Shown here: in pieces, positions 44,831-56,744 of the stretch
Layout of the letters: every line of letters starts with the position of its first letter
Position numbering within the stretch: position 1 is the first letter of the stretch
Assembly (NCBI GenBank): GCA_903813345.2
Contig: CAIIXF020000001.1
Location: 22,771,915 to 22,835,914 of the forward strand
Source: Owenia fusiformis
Taxonomy: Eukaryota; Annelida; Polychaeta; Sabellida; Oweniidae
Direction: 5' to 3'
DNA: 64,000 nt
Notes under the pieces: model-generated
Database searches by the model: none
What the model was told of the DNA's origin: nothing
The model's input: the letters and a program-made list of their open reading frames with translations, nothing else
Program-made: the position numbers and the translations under genes

Positions 44831-45560
44831 TAAAGCCAAAGGTCATGATCACCCTTCGCACACGTCAATGGCAGCCATTTTTCAAAATGGCCGTCTACTT
44901 GCCAATATGTCAGAAGAGAGTGTGCTATACTTATGAGTATTCACGTATCAAATATGAACAAAATCGCCCTATTTCTTTTTGAGTTATAGTGAAAAAGGTA
45001 AAAAAACACACGTAAAAAATGGTGGTCATTTTTCAAAGTGGCCGCCTACTCCCAAAATGTAAATAGACAGTTAGCCATGCTTATTGTATTCACATATCAA
45101 ATGTGAAAAAAAATTGTTCCACTAATTTTCGAGTGATAGTGAAAAACGTTAAAATGTCTACAAAAATTGTCTTTAGACAATCTACATCGCTTAGAGTATT
45201 CACATACCAAATATGAAAAAATCACTCCACTACTTTTCAAGTTTCAGCAAGAATCATAAAATAGCGTATAAAGGCCGCCATTTTTCGAGATGGCTGCAAT
45301 ATGCTTCCTCGATATCTACATTTCTATTTTTATTAATATCCTTTATATTTAATTAATTTCTAAAACATATTGCTATTACAGTTTTACATGTTGTGCCTAA
45401 ATTACTGTAAAATCGGCACTAAAATGGCCGCCGTTTTAAATGAGCGGCCATTTTAAAAATTAGCTTTCGAGCAGAATTTCTACCCCCATATTGTATATGT
45501 GTACAAAATATCAACAAAATCGGGCCAACGGTATTTGGGTTATTGCACTTTAGATGTACG
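44831..45560 (-). repeat. CCATTTT interspersed repeat, minus orientation
   Basis: Several GGCCGCC-AT-rich blocks (44865-44892, 45022-45052, 45272-45295, 45424-45457) are spaced by about 130-250 bp, with GAGTGATAGTGAAAAACGTT-like text between them. The block near 45370-45545 is the reverse complement of 57730-57890. Same family as 57640-58220. Confidence 0.7.
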
Positions 45561-46279
45561 GTGTCACTATTAACTGATTTGAAGCAAATCCTATGATGTA
45601 GGTTTGATGTGCGTTTTAAGAATAATCTGAGGAAAACAAAAGGTTTTTATTTTTAATTTCGTGCGTATTCGCTTCGATAGACTTTTAGCTTGCTGATTAC
45701 GTTGAAAGATTTTCGAGCAGTAATTTTTTTTCCGAGTAAATCTACCCAAAAAACCTATCGGTTAAAAAATGTTTGTTTTTCACATTTCCTTTGATAATTT
45801 TTTCCCGTGTCGCCTGAAAGTGTAGATTATTTTGATGAGAATATGTTTGTCTCAAATACAATTTTTAAAATCTAAATTAATTTATGTACTCATCTTAAAG
45901 GTGGAAATAAAGAACCATAAACATAAACATAAAACTACACAATTCAGGATGGTCGAAGATTTGATAAATATTATGTATCGGGTATAATTAAAAAATCTGA
46001 TATGTACGTTGTCTATCCCACTGTACGGTGTCAGTGTTATTGAAATTCATGAGATGTAATATTAAACAATGCAATAATTTTATTATCCAATCGAAGTTCG
46101 GATGGATATAGGGAACGCCTCCGTACTTTCATCAAAGTTCTTTTTTTTCAAAGTGCACGACGGTATATTTTGTCACTTTACGTTATCAATGTTGTTGCGT
46201 GAATATTAAAGCTTAAAATAAAAGTCCGACCTTCCCAAAATAAAATTAAATGAAAAAATATAAAAAAGAAATGGGAAAC
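45561..46279. other. Intergenic, probably old repeat
   Basis: CACTTTAGATG(A/T)AC(T/G)GTGTCAC occurs both at 44499 and 45546, and GAAGTTCGGATGGATATAGG near 46093 resembles 57658. Decayed parts of the same repeat family are likely. No gene. Confidence 0.4.
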
Positions 46280-46366
46280 CAAGGGGAGTCGAACAAGCGT
46301 TCTACTTCTTACTAGATTATAAATATCTGTTACTACCAAACGCTCTACTCAGTGAGCTATCATGGA
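46280..46366 (-). tRNA. tRNA-like sequence, probably a pseudogene or SINE head
   Basis: On the minus strand, TAGCTCACTGAGTAGAGCG resembles a box A / D-arm and TTGTTCGACTCC resembles a box B / T-arm, at a spacing compatible with an RNA polymerase III promoter. The acceptor ends do not pair convincingly and the anticodon arm is irregular, so I would not call a working tRNA or name an amino acid. Confidence 0.35.
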
Positions 46367-46434
46367 TGGCTGGTGAAACACGTTTTTCTTGGTATATTTA
46401 TGTACAGACTAATTATATGATCAATATTGTAGCA

Positions 46435-46625
46435 GGAATCCAAGTCCGTCAGGAAAATACGTCCGTAGGAATTTTTCATATATATTATAGCTTGGAATAT
46501 ATGTCCGACTAGGACAACGTATACTAGGAACGGAGGTCCGTAGGACCTCCGGTCCTAGGAACGTAGGTCCGAAGGAATGCAAGTAGGTCCTAGGAATGCA
46601 AGTCCTAGGAGGACTTGTTTTCCAA
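46435..46625. repeat. Short degenerate array of AGGTCC / CCTAGGA words
   Basis: GTAGGTCC, TCCTAGGA, GTCCGTAGGA and CAAGTCC words recur about a dozen times. Many are self-complementary, e.g. AGGACCTCCGGTCCT. Confidence 0.6.
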
Positions 46626-46679
46626 AGGGACTTATACTCCTGTTACACCGGTTTTTTAAAATAATTTTCCAAATGATAG

Positions 46680-47305
46680 ATAAAAAATAATCGAATAATT
46701 GAACGGAGGGGGGGGGGGGAGTGAACGGAGGGGGGGGTGTGGAATAATATGTCTTTAAGGTGGAAGAAATTTCCACAAATTCGTGAACTTGAAAAATGAA
46801 CTCACTTACTCAGTAATTTGATGTTACAACTCTGAAAAGTGAAAAATGGGGACATATGGAGTTAATGGAAGTTTTCATATGTCTTATAGACATATTACTC
46901 CCCCCTCCGTTCAATTTTAATAACGTTAGATTACTTTTTATATAACGTATGGTAACGTGTTTTACAAAACCAATGATGACAATAGTTTTGTGATAATTAC
47001 TTCACTTACAAGTATTTATTACAGATCGTGTAGACCCCTGTTGGTTGATTTATAGCAAAAAATTGGCATTTGCACATTGTCGACGCTGCACTTTTTTAAT
47101 AGATCTTTTATTTTAGAACTCCACAGTTCAAAAAAATCCAAGAAGACCTAACATATTCCACCGTCCACTGCGTCTATTCATTTAGCCATTCAATCGTAAA
47201 CTTTCTCTTGAAAAAATAAATCTTCTAGATTTGTTGAATTTTCTACCAAAAATCAGCTAGATCTACCCCCCTCCGTTCATTTCTTCTGATCATCCGGCGT
47301 GATTC
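46680..47305. mobile_element. Half of a foldback element related to 6620-7612
   Basis: Two CCTCCGTTCA/GAACGGAGG poly-G tracts (46700-46735) and the complementary tract (46902-46914) are followed by an arm that matches 7226-7612 in order: ATAACG, GTCATAATTG-like, CGTGTAGACC, TTTATAGCAAAAA, TAGATCT, TTTCTCTTGAAAA, and the end TGATCATCCGGCGTG. The outer left arm is missing. Confidence 0.65.
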
Positions 47306-47318
47306 TTATTTGAGACTA

Positions 47319-47605
47319 TATTTAACACCTCCTGTGAAAATTTGAATGAAACTTCTAAACTTACAGTATTGATTGACCTGGAATGTGAAACTAATTAGAG
47401 AGACTACTTTTCCATGTTTTTCCAACACGGTTACAGTAAGAGAGTTGGCACAATGGGGAATTTTAGGGTGCACTTTCTTCATAATTAGCCTTTTTAAATT
47501 CTAGATACCATATACCATATATTTTCTATTATACCATATTTTTTACAGCTCTTATACCATATACGATAAATTTTGCCCCCTCTTATACAATATACAATAA
47601 ATTTT
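47319..47605 (+). repeat. Interspersed repeat, copy of 3441-3735
   Basis: TTAACACCTCCTGTGAAAAT, GACCTGGAATGTG, TTAGAGAGACTAC and the ATACCATATACCATATATTT tail are in the same order as at 3.4-3.7 kb. Confidence 0.65.
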
Positions 47606-47612
47606 CAGCCAA

Positions 47613-47714
47613 TTGCTCCGATCCATCGGCCGGCGCCGATGTTTTGTTCAATATTGTATTCAATTTTGAACAAAATACTCAATCGGCCGGGCGCCGTAGT
47701 GAAAATCGGAGCAA
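47613..47714. repeat. GC-rich hairpin at the edge of duplication copy 2
   Basis: TTGCTCCGAT at the left and ATCGGAGCAA at the right enclose ATCGGCCGGCGCCGAT, TTTTGTTCAA/TTGAACAAAA and ATCGGCCGGGCGCC. The full 100 bp can form a long stem. Confidence 0.65.
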
Positions 47715-48055
47715 ATGTGACCAAGGCTAGTAAAGAAATGACCATCTGAATCGGCAACAATATCACAGACCAGTATCAATATAATATCAATATATCATGA
47801 CCGTTACCATATCATACATTTCCTTTTGTATTTTGATGCTTCTCTGGACATATTCTTTTCAAAAATAAAGTCTTGACTTGTTAAATCAGAAGAAACCACG
47901 TGTTTCCTGCACTTAAAACTAATTTATCTGAAAGTTTGTATCCATAATATGAATCTTTTTTTGCATATATTATTGCAATGTTGTCCTTTGATTGCTTTTT
48001 TATTCAGGTTTGGCCGACCAACACTTTCACAGGTTCGCACTGTAGAGTCCCTCTT

Positions 48056-48468
48056 TAAGGTTCAGCTGGAAAATAACATTTTGGGAAAAAATTACTACAC
48101 CTACAAATGTTATTTTCTGGTGCAAAAGTAAGTATGAAGGCATTTGTATTTTATTTCCTTGCTTTTTTCAGGAAAGTATCATTACATTGTCTACTTTAAT
48201 TTAGTAAACCTGGAAGCAGGTCAATGGTGGCTTCTATGTTGTGTGGAAACGTTAAAAGAAAATTTGGGAAAATAGAAAGCGTGAAATATCAGAATTTCCT
48301 GGAGTTCCCATTGACCTGCTTTCAGATTTACTAAAAGTAGAAAATGTAATGATACTTTCCTGAAAAAAGCAAGGAAATACACACATGCCTTCATACTTCT
48401 TTAGTACCAGAAAATAACATGTGCAGGTATAGCAATTTTCCAAAATGTTATTTTCCAACTGTACCTTA
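48056..48468. mobile_element. Foldback element (duplication copy 2)
   Basis: Counterpart of 15178-15586, with the same ends and only small differences. Confidence 0.8.
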
Positions 48469-48849
48469 ATATCTTGTTATCTTCCACGAGGTAGTAGTAT
48501 ATACTACAGATATCGTGAAAGCTTTGTAGTCTATCGTAGTTTCCCAGTGTTGATAACCACTCATTGAGAACCACTGACCATTTACCGTGGTGCTTCAAAA
48601 AGTGCCAAATAACACCGAAATTGAAAATGATAATATAAGAAACAATATCTCTATCGGATTTCCATGTGTTATTTGCAGTTTTTAAGTCCAGCCCAAACTG
48701 CCTATAAACAGTGTCAACCTTTCATTTATACCACGTAAACAATTCAGAAATCACACACCAGTGAGCACATTCAACCACAACGTACTTGTACCCAGGGCCA
48801 TTTAGAGCAGATCACGCTATGCCTCAAAGGGGCAATACTCGATCAATAG

Positions 48850-49490
48850 GATTTTTGTTCAACATCAATATAGAAAAACCCCCAATGACCCCTAGTTCAA
48901 AAGCTCGCCTATTTTCAAAATGGCCGCCATTTATGTCTCGCGAAATTTACTTTTGGACCATTTGCTTTAAAACCTGTGTCGATAGGATTCTCGTTTTAAG
49001 TTATTTTTGTTCAACATCGATACAGAAAACTCCTTTATGGCTCCTGGTTCAAAAGCTCGCCTAATTTCAAAATGGCCGCCATTTATGTCTCGCGAAATTT
49101 ACTTTTGGACCATTTGCTTTAAAACCTGTTCGATAGGATTCTCGTTTTAAGTTATTTTTGTTCAACATCGATACAGAAAACTCCCTTATGGCTCCTGGTC
49201 CAAAAGCTCGCCTATTTTCAAAATGGTTGCCATTTTTGTCTCGCAGAATTTACTTTTGGCCCATTTCCTAGCTTTACAAAAAATCGGCAAAAAAATTTAT
49301 CCATTTTTGAAATCCACTTTTTGACCGTTTGCCTTAAAACCTCTGTCGATAGGATTCCCGTTTTAAGTTACTTTTGTTCAACATCATTGTATAAAACTCC
49401 TCTATGATTCCTGGTTCAAAAGCTCGCCTATTTTCAAAATGTACCATTTTTGTCTTACGAAACTCACTTGTGGCCAATTTCCTAGCTTTA
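48850..49490 (+). repeat. Tandem repeat, 152-bp unit (copy 2)
   Basis: Counterpart of 15960-16610, with the same GCTCGCC-starting units and ATGGCCGCCAT blocks. Confidence 0.85.
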
Positions 49491-50306
49491 CAAATAATGT
49501 CAGGTGTCCTGCATTGTAAAAAGCCATGTCACTGTAAAGATTAGTTATATGAAATACTTTTGTTACAAAAAATAGGCAAAAATTACATCCATTTTTTTTA
49601 TTTTCTGCCATTTTAGCAGAAAAGTTTTGAATAACACCATGTTAGCCCAGTACCCATAGTACTATTTTTTTATTTTTTGTGTAGAAAGTAGCACGATTGT
49701 CACCATTGCTTGTGACCAATAGAGCGATATCCTATTCGGAGCTGTATAACGAAGGTCAATGAAAGATATCATTCTATTGAGGATTTTTTGTAGAAAATCA
49801 AACTTAAACACATTTAACGCACTACATGCATGCATACTTTATTTTTTGATAAAATACAATAGTTATAGGTATATCAAGTTACACCTTCGTATAGTTTTTT
49901 TTAATAACCAATGTTTCAAGTAATTCCTCTTTTTTAACTTACATTTCCAATCTTTTGATAATTTAATTTGTAATATTCACACCATTCCAAATCACCCCAT
50001 TAACAAAGGATGAACCCAATATAATAGTGATCTTTTTTCCATGATCAGCTGTCCACTAGGATTTAAGCACCAGACTTAATAGTTTGTTTGTGATATATTT
50101 CCCAACTTAATGATTGCTTGCTTTGAACCAAGACCAAATGTAGATGTTTATAGCTAGAATACAATTAATGATTCACGTAAAGCACAAACAAAGCACCCAT
50201 GTCATAGACTATCACACATTGCAAAACAGTTCCATAAAACGAAATAGAATTAATCATGGCCTCCTATTATTTGCTTCTTTCTAGTTGAAGACAGAAAGAT
50301 GTAATT
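49491..50306. other. Non-coding part of segmental duplication
   Basis: Matches 16611-17420; no gene. Confidence 0.45.
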
Positions 50307-50813
50307 CACTGGTGATCCGCTCGATTACGCTGGTTACCGAAACGGTTCGTTTTGGTAACAAAATGTCGGAACGTCGAAGGTACGATTTTTCTTTTTTCCT
50401 TATTTCACGCGTTGTAGGCAGAATCCCCACGACGTTTTTTCTCACAAACGTATATCAGTATCATATGTTTTAGAAAAGCTCAGATGACAACACAATCGTC
50501 GATTTAATTCCTCACTTAAGTTGCATAAACGGTTTGGGTTAAAAGTGCAGATCTTAGCTGTTTTTCGAAATACCGTTTATGTAACTTTTAAGTGAGGAAT
50601 TAAATCGACGATTCCGTTGTCTTCTGAACTATTTGTTCGCAAATATGTACATTTTCTTAAACATATGATACCGATATACGTTTGTGATAAAAAATGTCGT
50701 GGGAATTCTGCCTACAACGTGTGAAATAAGGAAAAAAGAAAAATCGTACCTTCGATGTTCCGACATTTTGTTAACCGTTTCGGTAACCAGCGTAATCGAG
50801 TGGATCACCAGTG
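50307..50813. mobile_element. Full-length foldback element, 507 bp, TAATT target duplication
   Basis: TAATT lies on both sides (50302-50306, 50814-50818) and once at the unoccupied site in copy 1 (17416-17420). The left end CACTGGTGATCCGCTCGATT and the complement of the right end (CACTGGTGATCCACTCGATT) continue as nearly identical arms through GGTTACCGAAACGG, AAATGTCGGAACGTCGAAGG and TCACTTAAGTTGCATAAACGG to a small central loop near 50560. It inserted after the segmental duplication or was lost precisely from copy 1. Confidence 0.9.
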
Positions 50814-51089
50814 TAATTGAGTATTAGAATTGTAATCTGTACATCTGGCCAATTTCCAGCCGTTTTCTAGATGAGTATTCCAAAGTGCCAAAACGTCATT
50901 AATTCGCAAGTATTGACAAAATACGTGTATGAATAGTAAGTTTTGATTTTACAATGACATTGAAGATGTTGTCTATTTATCGAAGAAGTGCGCAACAGAT
51001 GGTCCCTTTAAAATAAATAAATAGTTGTTCCACTCATTTTCGACACGCTCATGGTTGGCTTCGGGTATAAATTACAAAGATTTATTCTT

Positions 51090-51430
51090 TGTACTGCTGT
51101 GACTTTTTGCGACCCATGATTAGGAACTGAGGTCAATGTCAATGCTTATGGGTCAAGGTCATCTCAAGGTCAAAGTTTAATATATTTTGCGTTTTAAGGC
51201 ACTCAAGGATACTGTGACCCTCGGCGATTCATAATTAGGTGGCCTGAGGTAAAAGTCAATGTTTGTGAGGCAAGCTCATCTCAAGGTCATATCTAGGTAT
51301 TTGACGTTGTAAGACTTTTGGAAAAATTCTAAATCCAAGATTCGGTCAAGGTCAACGGATCAATATACGGATATTAGCATTTTATGGGGGCTGCTGCCAT
51401 GTTGAGGCTGTTGTGACCTTTGGTGACCAA
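51090..51430. repeat. AGGTCA-rich stretch (copy 2)
   Basis: Counterpart of 17690-18030. The TCAAGGTCA words are largely kept; one is changed (GCAAGCTCA). Confidence 0.5.
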
Positions 51431-52396
51431 TTCGAACGGGAAAATTGCAAGTACATGAAACATGCAAATGTAAAATATAACAAATAGCAACAATTGGAGT
51501 ATTTTTTTTTATTATTGTCCAAATGTGGATAAGTATGCCAGCAGCCATCGAACTCAATGAGCATAATCAGTTTCACTAAATCCAGGTCAAGGCCAAAACA
51601 AACAATTCATTTGTTTTAAAATATAGAATTTCTTTAACGTTATGATAAGCTGTAATGTAATATATCATGTCCAGGTCTCTGTGTCAATCAAAATCAAAAT
51701 GAAAAATGAAAAAATAATGAATGTCTCTATCAACAACAAGCTGCTAGAGTAAAGTCCATTTAAGGCAAGATACGGGTTTAAAACAATCATGTTTACATAA
51801 TCTTTCATCAAGGCAGAATCAAATCTATGGAGGCAGCAAAATTACAAGTAACATGCATAATTGGCCTACCAATCCATTCTTTACAATCTCAAATACAACA
51901 TCTCCCAAAAGAATCACAATATGCTATAAATTGGTAAAGTTTTTAATGATTCAGAGTGCAAAGATGGGTGAAAATGTTTAAATTCTCCCAAATAATAAGA
52001 ATGGTAACCATTCTTATAGAAATATATTGTAAAAATCTTTAGGTTTCCTGGAATAAACTACATGTATGCACTTTTGTGATTTTTAGAAAATTGACATGAC
52101 AAGGAATAACACGAGCCAAAAATATTCTAAAATAGAAATAATTTTTGTTTAGCATGCTTGCTATATCTGATTCTCTCTTTAATTTATACACCTATAGTCA
52201 CCTAGTATCATAGTTATCATGGTAACAATGTAACCGAATGTAATTTGAAGAACGTAAGTTTCTTATTTTCTCTTATTGTAATTTTTTATTGTTGGATGTA
52301 CGTTTGGCCCTATTCGATTTGATTAGGGCATCATAAATCCTATTCTATATGGTAAATATCTCATATCTTCGTTAAAATATAGATGTCAGTATGTTT
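51431..52396. other. Non-coding part of segmental duplication
   Basis: Matches 18031-18873 with small indels; about 90 extra bases near 51515-51605. Confidence 0.4.
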
Positions 52397-52765
52397 AAGA
52401 GGAGGGAAAGCCCCAGAGTTTAAAGATGACAGGCATAATTACCTCTCTTGCTTACCACCTTCGTTCGTTCGAATTTTCATCGGCTAGTTATCAAATACTT
52501 CACTTCGATGGGATGTTTTAATTGGTATAGGCATATTCCGTACACCTTTCTTTATCTTGATGTGAAATGAGAAGCTATGATATTGATTAACACTCCAGAA
52601 ATGAACGTAATATTATTCGAAGCCTATTTCGAAAATTTTGAAACCGCCATTGATGACGTAATTTGTTTGTCGACTTTTGACCAATCAGCGACGATGTCAT
52701 CTCAATACAGATTTACATTAATAAGCGTATGTCATCTTTGAACCCTGGTGTTTCTCCCCCTCTGA
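52397..52765. mobile_element. hAT-like non-autonomous element, 369 bp, 8-bp target duplication
   Basis: GTATGTTT flanks both sides (52389-52396, 52766-52773), and copy 1 has it once near 18873-18880. The right end complemented begins TCAGAGGGGGAGAAACACCA and the left AAGAGGAGGGAAAGCCCCAG. Both continue into TT(T/C)AAAGATGACA. CAGAGG-type terminus and 8-bp duplication fit hAT. No transposase. Confidence 0.85.
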
Positions 52766-53726
52766 GTATGTTTCATGGCCTCAATAATCCGATGAGGTGA
52801 TTATATTTGTTGTGTATACATGCGGTCCGTTAGTTTCACCGCCACGTTAAAATTTGCCTCGTTTTGACATTAATATGGTGGCTTGTCGCTACAAGGTAAG
52901 AACGGGCTAAAACTAGTCAGTTTGAGTGAATCTAACCATGCACATCGTATCAAATGTGTACCCGGGTAAAAACCGTTACATTGTGCGGCTATATGCGGAT
53001 AGCCTTGCTTGACTTCACGTGTAGCAGAAAATAATGGAGATGTAAACAAGACGTTGTGAAAGTAAATGCAACTCGGTGTTTGAATGTAAATTCTACATGT
53101 ACTGACATCTATTTTTTTAACTCAAACTTTTTCTATTTCAATCGATTATGATCAATTTACAAAAATGGACTGAACTTTACAACTGTCATTTATTGATCAT
53201 AAGCTTCTAAAGTGTCGTATACGTAACTAGCCCACTACTTAAAAACCAAAATGGGCATTCCACAATGGACGGTTATATAGATAAAAAGCTCTGAATTTTA
53301 TGAATATTAGTGGGTGATTAACTTTTATATACACATAAGATCGAGGGCTAGCGTAGTATAAAGAAAAGCATACAAAAGCATATGACCTCTCCATATATCC
53401 CAAACACGCAGGGATTGTATTTCACATTTTTAGCGTCTTTGTGAGTTTCCCTACCATTACTTGTGGGATTGTGATAACAAGCATCACGGCACAGCCGCTG
53501 AGATATCTTCAACTCCGATTTGGTACATTTTTAGATAAGGAGTACCTAATACCTATTTACTTTGTTAATGACCTTCATTGTTATCATTGTAGGACAACTT
53601 TAGAGACACATGACTTGAGAGTACAATTGAAGTTACAACTATACTAAACAGGCCTTTGCATCATTATTTTTACTCCAAAGTAAATAATTTGTGCGTGGAT
53701 AGCATTTGTGCCTACAATTCTTCATC

Positions 53727-54761
53727 ATGAGTCTTAAGGTTGTTATCTTAGGAGCTGGTGGCCTAGTGGGGACGCGTTTGTGTCTAAAGATCGTGCAGCT
53801 ACAGGAGATGCATATCAACCCTAGAGAGAGTCTACCATTGAAGAAAATCGTAATGTTCGATGCGATGGAGTTGAAAACAATCCCCGATAGCATCAAGGGT
53901 GACGCTAGAGTCTCAGTAATGATTGGTGACTTGTGCGACAAGACGATCATAGCTAAAGCGGTAGAGCCGGACGGTTGTACGAGAGTGACTGTAATTCACC
54001 TCGCTGCTGTCCTCAGTGGTTACGCTGAAGAGAACTTCGACCTTGGTATGAAGGTGAACTTGCATGGCACGCTGAACGTTATGGAGTGCATGAGAGGTTT
54101 GGTTACGGAGCTGGGTCAACCTCAGATTTATGTCTACGTAAGCACAGATTACGTTTGCTGTTTCAACGACTATAATAAGAACCACCCAGTGAACGAAGAA
54201 TCATTCCGTCTTTCACCCGTGTCATATGGTATCCAGAAGTCATGTATAGAACTGTTGATGTGCGATTACACCCGGAAGGGATTCTTAGATGGTCGAGTAG
54301 CTCGTCTCTCAGCCGTGATCGGACGTCCAGGATGGTCCAACTCAATCTCTTACCCATATACAGGTATTTTCACACAGCCACTTGAGGGGAAGGATTACGT
54401 GGTTCCTCTACCAATGGACGTCCCCTTCCCATGTTCTAGTCTTAATAACAACATAAATTGCCTGTTGTTTACCGCTAGCAACCTAGATGGAACCAAACTT
54501 GGGCACAATCGTGTGATTCAACTTCCAGCAAAAGGTTGGACACTAAATGATATTTGGGCAGCTACCAAAGAAGTTGCATCTGAGAAAAGTGTCCAACTTG
54601 GTAAGATTACCAACCAAACAGATGGAGGTGATACCACAATTAAGGAGATCAATGTGTGTCCATATGTAGACTGTGGAAAAGCCGAACGGCTTGGTTATCC
54701 CATGGATGTCGATCTAAAGGACATTATAAGAGACTACATCAATGTATATATAAAGAAATAG
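53727..54761 (+). CDS. Extended SDR dehydrogenase, D-erythronate dehydrogenase-like (DenD family), copy 2
   Basis: A 344-residue single-exon protein from the ATG at 53727, with the same Rossmann motif (G9, G12, G15), S139, Y167/K171 and R-P-G as the first copy. Twelve residues differ from copy 1 (among them T33R, M75I, N153H, I232V, D244N, S270G, E287K, G288S). None touches the cofactor motif or the catalytic residues. With about 16 silent differences against 12 replacements, the pair looks conserved by selection, though the counts are by eye. The reaction expected from the family is NAD-dependent oxidation of D-erythronate or a related sugar acid; this is inferred. The upstream region and the 3' minisatellite are also duplicated, so both copies probably keep the same control sequences. 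No neighbouring gene of the erythronate pathway is seen. Confidence 0.85.
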   Translation: MSLKVVILGAGGLVGTRLCLKIVQLQEMHINPRESLPLKKIVMFDAMELKTIPDSIKGDARVSVMIGDLCDKTIIAKAVEPDGCTRVTVIHLAAVLSGYAEENFDLGMKVNLHGTLNVMECMRGLVTELGQPQIYVYVSTDYVCCFNDYNKNHPVNEESFRLSPVSYGIQKSCIELLMCDYTRKGFLDGRVARLSAVIGRPGWSNSISYPYTGIFTQPLEGKDYVVPLPMDVPFPCSSLNNNINCLLFTASNLDGTKLGHNRVIQLPAKGWTLNDIWAATKEVASEKSVQLGKITNQTDGGDTTIKEINVCPYVDCGKAERLGYPMDVDLKDIIRDYINVYIKK

Positions 54762-54866
54762 AATCAGTCGAGGACCAGATGTAAAAAATATGATAACAAT
54801 GTATGATATTAATTGAAAGCATTAATTGTTATTCACATCATCAATAAAAAAGCATTTGGGAAGCAA

Positions 54867-55385
54867 TTGTATTTCTTCAACCAAACGACATTGACTTTGT
54901 GTATCAACGACATCGGCATTGTATATTTTCAAACGAACGACATTGGCCTTCTACCAAATGACATTGGCATTGAACAACTTCAACCGAACGACATCTGGCA
55001 TTTTATATCTTCTACGAAAGACATTGGCATTGTATATCTTCAAACGAACGACATCGGCATTGTACAACTTCAACCGAACGACATGGGCATTGTATATCTT
55101 CTACGAACGACATTGGTATTGTATATCTTCAAACGAACGACATTGGCATTGTATATCTTCTACGAACGACATTGGTATTGTATATCTTCAAACGAACGAC
55201 ATCGGCATTGTACAACTTCAGCCGAACGGCAATGGCATTGTATATCTTCTACCGAACGACATTGGCATTGTATAATTTCAACTGAATGGCCCTGGCATTG
55301 AATAACTCTTATCGAACGACATTGACCTTGACATTGTCTCACTTTAACTGAACAACATTGGCCTTGAAACACTGACCTTGTTCGA
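54867..55385 (+). repeat. 30-bp minisatellite downstream of DenD-like gene (copy 2)
   Basis: Same unit as 21017-21480, but the number and order of variant units differ. For example, TATCTTCTACGAACGACATT and ATCTTCAAACGAACGACATT alternate here. The array has therefore rearranged since the duplication. Confidence 0.9.
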
Positions 55386-55650
55386 CCTCAATAGAACGTT
55401 TGGCCTAGTTTTACATTGCAGTTCGACCAATACAAGTATTGGCAGCCATAGTCATGTATTATCAATTGGAAAACTTACAACGTAGTGCTCAAAAATAAAG
55501 TGAATTGAATGTCCTTTGTCGTATGATTCGTCATATGAATTATTCACATGCACGTGACATCCATCTCCATGTACACGCTGACAAAAAATGTTCCCCTTTA
55601 AAGGAATACTAACTTTCTCAATTTTGATACAATCTTTCGTATATGATATA

Positions 55651-56744
55651 CAGGGTGGTCCAAAAAAAATTGGAACATTTGATAATTGAACTCAAAATCG
55701 TTATTTTTTCTCTAAAATGCACCAAAATTTTACTGAATATTGTTCAATCACTTATTTATCTGATGTAAAGTTTATAGGTGCAAACAACAAAGTTAATGCA
55801 TTAAACTAGAGAATGTTTGATATGACCCCTTTTCTCCTGAATTACAAGTTGAAGCCTGGGACTCAGTTTTGAAATGATTCATTCACTTTACTGTTCGTTT
55901 GATTTTATCCAAGCCATCTTGATAAAAAATTCAGCTTGAACAAACTACTATATGTTTGCCTTGGAAGATCAAATACATGAACATATTCAACAAATTTTTT
56001 ACCCAAATTGATGGGTATCAATCATATTTTGATGTCTATTGTTGGATATATTACTGATTGGATATTCTCCAGAAAGAGGCCAGGGCAGTCTGTTTTGTCT
56101 GGTAAATGAACCCCCTCGTCTTTCTTGTTCTAATATGAATAATATTCATTGAATATATATGTATATCAATATCATAAAGGAATTTCCCAGAATACAAATG
56201 ATATATTATATTATGTGTGCTTAGAAGTGGTCTTTAATAAAGCCTTGTAAATAACTAGTCAGTTTCCCCTCTACTGAAAAGTGGAAACAATGATTTTGTC
56301 AGTTTGGTAGCTGTATGGGTTATGCAATCACTCACCTCTGACATGTTCTTTCTTTCCTACTCTTAAATAAAAGTAATGATTTTGGGTATTCTTAAGTTTA
56401 CAATAACACAATAGTTTTCCAGTAAAACATAAATGTTAAAACCCCATTTCAACTAAATATGATTTTATAAAATGTGTATAGCAATCAACATGTTCATTAA
56501 AGCTTTGAAATAAAGAATACTTGAAAATGTAGCTGCGAAATTGACAAGTGCATATTTAAGAAAATGGGGTCATATCAAACATTGACTAGTTTAATGCATT
56601 AACTTTGTGGTTTGCACCTATAAACTTTACATCAGAGAGATAAATGACTGAACTATGCTCAGTGAAATTTTGGTGCATTTTAGAGGAAAAATAACGGTTT
56701 TGTGTTCAATTAACCAATGTTCCAATTTTTTTTGGACCACCCTG
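55651..56744. mobile_element. Tc1/mariner-like foldback element, 1094 bp, TA flanks
   Basis: The left end CAGGGTGGTCCAAAAAAAAT is exactly mirrored at the right, with TA on both sides (55649-55650, 56745-56746). The arms are alignable for about 200 bp, through AAAATGCACCAAAATTT, GATGTAAAGTTTATAGGTGC and AAAGTTAATGCATTAAACTAG. The CAGGGTGG...TA end is typical of Tc1/mariner-derived elements. The interior has no transposase. Confidence 0.9.
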
